Shown: in pieces, positions 5,019 through 6,696 of the stretch
Layout of the letters: every line of letters begins with the position of its first letter
How positions within the stretch are numbered: position 1 is the first letter of the stretch
NCBI GenBank assembly: GCA_002327785.1
Contig: DCUI01000319.1
Location: forward strand, 385 to 7,080
Source of the DNA: Phycisphaerales bacterium UBA2218
GTDB lineage: Bacteria; Planctomycetota; Phycisphaerae; Sedimentisphaerales; Anaerobacaceae
DNA: 6,696 bases
Direction of reading: 5' to 3'
The notes under the pieces: generated by a model
The model's database searches: none
What the model saw: the letters and a program-made list of their open reading frames with translations, nothing else
Told to the model about the DNA's origin: nothing
Position numbers and translations under genes: made by a program

Positions 5019-6696
5019 GAGCTTTCCCGCGCGTGTAGCTCAGCAGCCCGCCGGCCAGCAGGATGTCCCGATCCCGGGTGGACAACTCCAGCCTGCCCAT
5101 GAACTCGAACGATCCGTCGGCCCGGCGGATCGTCACCTGCTCGCTGCTGCGGATTACACTCGACAGGTCGTCGATCACCAGCTCATCGCCCGCCTGGAGC
5201 CTGTCGTAGTCGGCCGCGCCAGCGAATCGGATCGGGACAATGCAGAAGTTGATCAGGTTCGCCCGGTGGATTCGCTCGATGCTTTTGGCGATGACGGCCC
5301 GCACGCCGAGATACATCGGGCAAAGGGCCGCGTGCTCGCGCGAGGAGCCCTGGCCGTAGCTTTCGCCCGCCACGACGATGCCGCCGACGCCCTTGGCCTT
5401 GAGGCCCAGGGCCCGCTCCGCAAAGGTCGGCTTGCCCGCCTCGTTGAAGCAGTTGAACACGACCTTGGCATACTCCGGGACGTTGGAGCGGAGCTTCAGA
5501 TAGGTGCCGGCGGGCATGATGTGGTCCGTCGTGATCTTGTCGCCGCACTTGAGCAGGACCTGTCCGACAAGGTTTGCCGGCAGTCTCGGCGGGGCCTCGG
5601 GCACGACGATCGTGCTGCCCCGCACGACCTGGGCGGTCTTGGCCGCCTCTTCGTCCAGCGGCCGCTCGATCATGCTGTCGTCGATGGCAAACTCGCGGGG
5701 CATCTTGATCTTCGGATACTCGATGCCCAGCAGTTGCGGCAGGTCTCGCGGGTCGGTGATCTTGCCCATCAGCACGGAGGCGACCGCCGTCTCCGGGCTG
5801 ACCAGGTAGACTTGGTCGTTCTTCGTCCCGCTTCGGCCGGCGAAGTTCCGATTGAACGTCCGCAGGCTCACCGTGCCGTCGGCGGGCGAGAAGCCCTGCC
5901 CGATGCACGGCCCGCAGGCCGACTCCAGGATGCGGGCCCCCGCCGCGATCATATCCGCGAGGACCCCGTTGCCCGCCAGCATGTTCAGCACCTCCCGGCT
6001 GCCCGGCGCGACCGCGAACTCGACCATCGGGTCGATTCGCCGGCCCTTGAGCACCCGGGCCGTCATCATCAGGTCGGTGAAACTCGAATTCGTACAACTG
6101 CCGACCGCGATCTGGCTCACCTTCTTGCCTGCAATCTCGCGGATCGTCCTGATGTTGTCCGGCGACGACGGGCATGCCGCCATCGGTTCCAGGGCCGAAA
6201 GGTCGATCTCGATCACCCGGTCATAGACAGCGTCTTTGTCCGCCGCCAGCGGCTGGTAATCACCTTCGCGTTTCTGGGCCGCCAGGAATCGGCGAGTCTG
6301 CTCGTCACTCGGGAAAATGCTCGTGGTCACGCCCAGCTCGGCGCCCATGTTCGTGATGGTGGCCCGCTGCGGGACGGTGAGGTTTTTCACACCGGGCCCG
6401 AAGTACTCCGCGACCCACCCGACATTGCCCTTCGTCGTGAGGATGCCCAGCAGCTTGAGAATCACGTCCTTGGCGGCCACCCAGTCGTTGAGTTTGCCGG
6501 CCAGCTTGACGCCGGCGACCTTCGGGCATTGCAGGTGGAAGGGCCCGCCGCCCATGGCGACCGCGACGTCGAGCCCGCCGGCTCCGATGGCCACCATGCC
6601 GAGCCCGCCGCCCGTCGGGGTGTGCGAATCGCTGCCCAGCAGGGTCGCGCCGGGCTTGCCGAACCGTTCGAGATGCACCTGGTGGCAGATGCCGTT
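5011..6696 (-). CDS. acn: Aconitate hydratase, Aquifex-type (N-terminus beyond window edge)
   Basis: The last 561 codons are visible, entering at the right edge as NGICHQVHLE and ending with TGA at 5011-5013. Aconitase interconverts citrate and isocitrate in the TCA cycle using a [4Fe-4S] cluster. Numbering from the first visible residue, the landmarks are GSDSHTPTGGG (21-31), the first cluster cysteine in GSCTNSS (C201), the other two in ACGPCIGQG (C261, C264), the TTDHIMPAG block opening the swivelling C-terminal domain (389-397), and YGQGSSREHAA (447-457), which carries substrate-binding Ser/Arg. The compact layout without the long insertions of AcnA or AcnB fits the roughly 650-aa Aquifex-type aconitase, so about 90 N-terminal residues lie outside. 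Homoaconitase and isopropylmalate isomerase are relatives, but those usually split or differ at these motifs. The GTG at 6678 is an internal valine, not a start. It is the first visible gene of the probable operon and overlaps the LOG gene by 8 bp. Confidence 0.95.
   Translation of the reverse strand, partial: NGICHQVHLERFGKPGATLLGSDSHTPTGGGLGMVAIGAGGLDVAVAMGGGPFHLQCPKVAGVKLAGKLNDWVAAKDVILKLLGILTTKGNVGWVAEYFGPGVKNLTVPQRATITNMGAELGVTTSIFPSDEQTRRFLAAQKREGDYQPLAADKDAVYDRVIEIDLSALEPMAACPSSPDNIRTIREIAGKKVSQIAVGSCTNSSFTDLMMTARVLKGRRIDPMVEFAVAPGSREVLNMLAGNGVLADMIAAGARILESACGPCIGQGFSPADGTVSLRTFNRNFAGRSGTKNDQVYLVSPETAVASVLMGKITDPRDLPQLLGIEYPKIKMPREFAIDDSMIERPLDEEAAKTAQVVRGSTIVVPEAPPRLPANLVGQVLLKCGDKITTDHIMPAGTYLKLRSNVPEYAKVVFNCFNEAGKPTFAERALGLKAKGVGGIVVAGESYGQGSSREHAALCPMYLGVRAVIAKSIERIHRANLINFCIVPIRFAGAADYDRLQAGDELVIDDLSSVIRSSEQVTIRRADGSFEFMGRLELSTRDRDILLAGGLLSYTRGKAHG

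Noticed and set aside
5183..6175. Long - strand open frame (330 codons) inside the aconitase gene
   Set aside because: It is a shifted frame of the aconitase gene on the same strand. Its translation is Arg/Gly/Pro-rich with no motifs, while the aconitase frame carries all the family signatures.
6676..6678. GTG as the start of aconitase
   Set aside because: The frame continues to the window edge with conserved aconitase sequence (NGICHQ), so the GTG is an internal valine and the gene is cut by the window.

Overview
The window looks like part of a GC-rich bacterial chromosome, most likely from a planctomycete-type lineage. This placement is inferred from three things. The protein at 1453-2424 is a zinc-ribbon plus multi-helix membrane protein, an architecture common in that phylum. 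The aconitase is of the short 'Aquifex' type. Codon use is GC-rich throughout. There is no rRNA or other marker gene to settle the lineage, and both window edges cut through genes.

Left part (1-1452, + strand). The 3' end of alaS (alanyl-tRNA synthetase) is followed 28 bp later by an unfamiliar 245-aa protein at 197-934. It combines a winged-helix-like N-terminus with a PD-(D/E)xK nuclease-like core, and its DNA is visibly less GC-rich than its neighbours. A strong hairpin/U-tract terminator (1009-1035) closes this unit. The 518-bp stretch 935-1452 then holds a possible 66-codon His-rich small ORF behind an excellent Shine-Dalgarno sequence, and a 65-bp dispersed-repeat element built from two self-palindromic arms.

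Middle part (1453-2424, + strand). A 323-aa zinc-ribbon membrane protein of unknown function ends 6 bp before the convergent hisD gene.

Right part (2431-6696, all - strand). Four genes are packed as one probable operon, transcribed right to left: aconitase (5' end outside the window), a LOG-family protein, a putative exported protein with an internally duplicated domain, and hisD (histidinol dehydrogenase). The junctions are an 8-bp overlap, a 4-bp ATGA overlap and a 6-bp gap, so translational coupling is likely. The grouping mixes the TCA cycle, a nucleotide-processing family, an unknown exported protein and histidine biosynthesis, with no single obvious pathway.

The points most worth following up are the LOG protein, which appears to lack its central nucleotide-binding section through an in-frame deletion, the wHTH/PD-(D/E)xK protein beside alaS, and the two-copy domain in the exported protein. 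I see no convincing complete new system (no CRISPR array, transposase, reverse transcriptase or obvious toxin-antitoxin pair).
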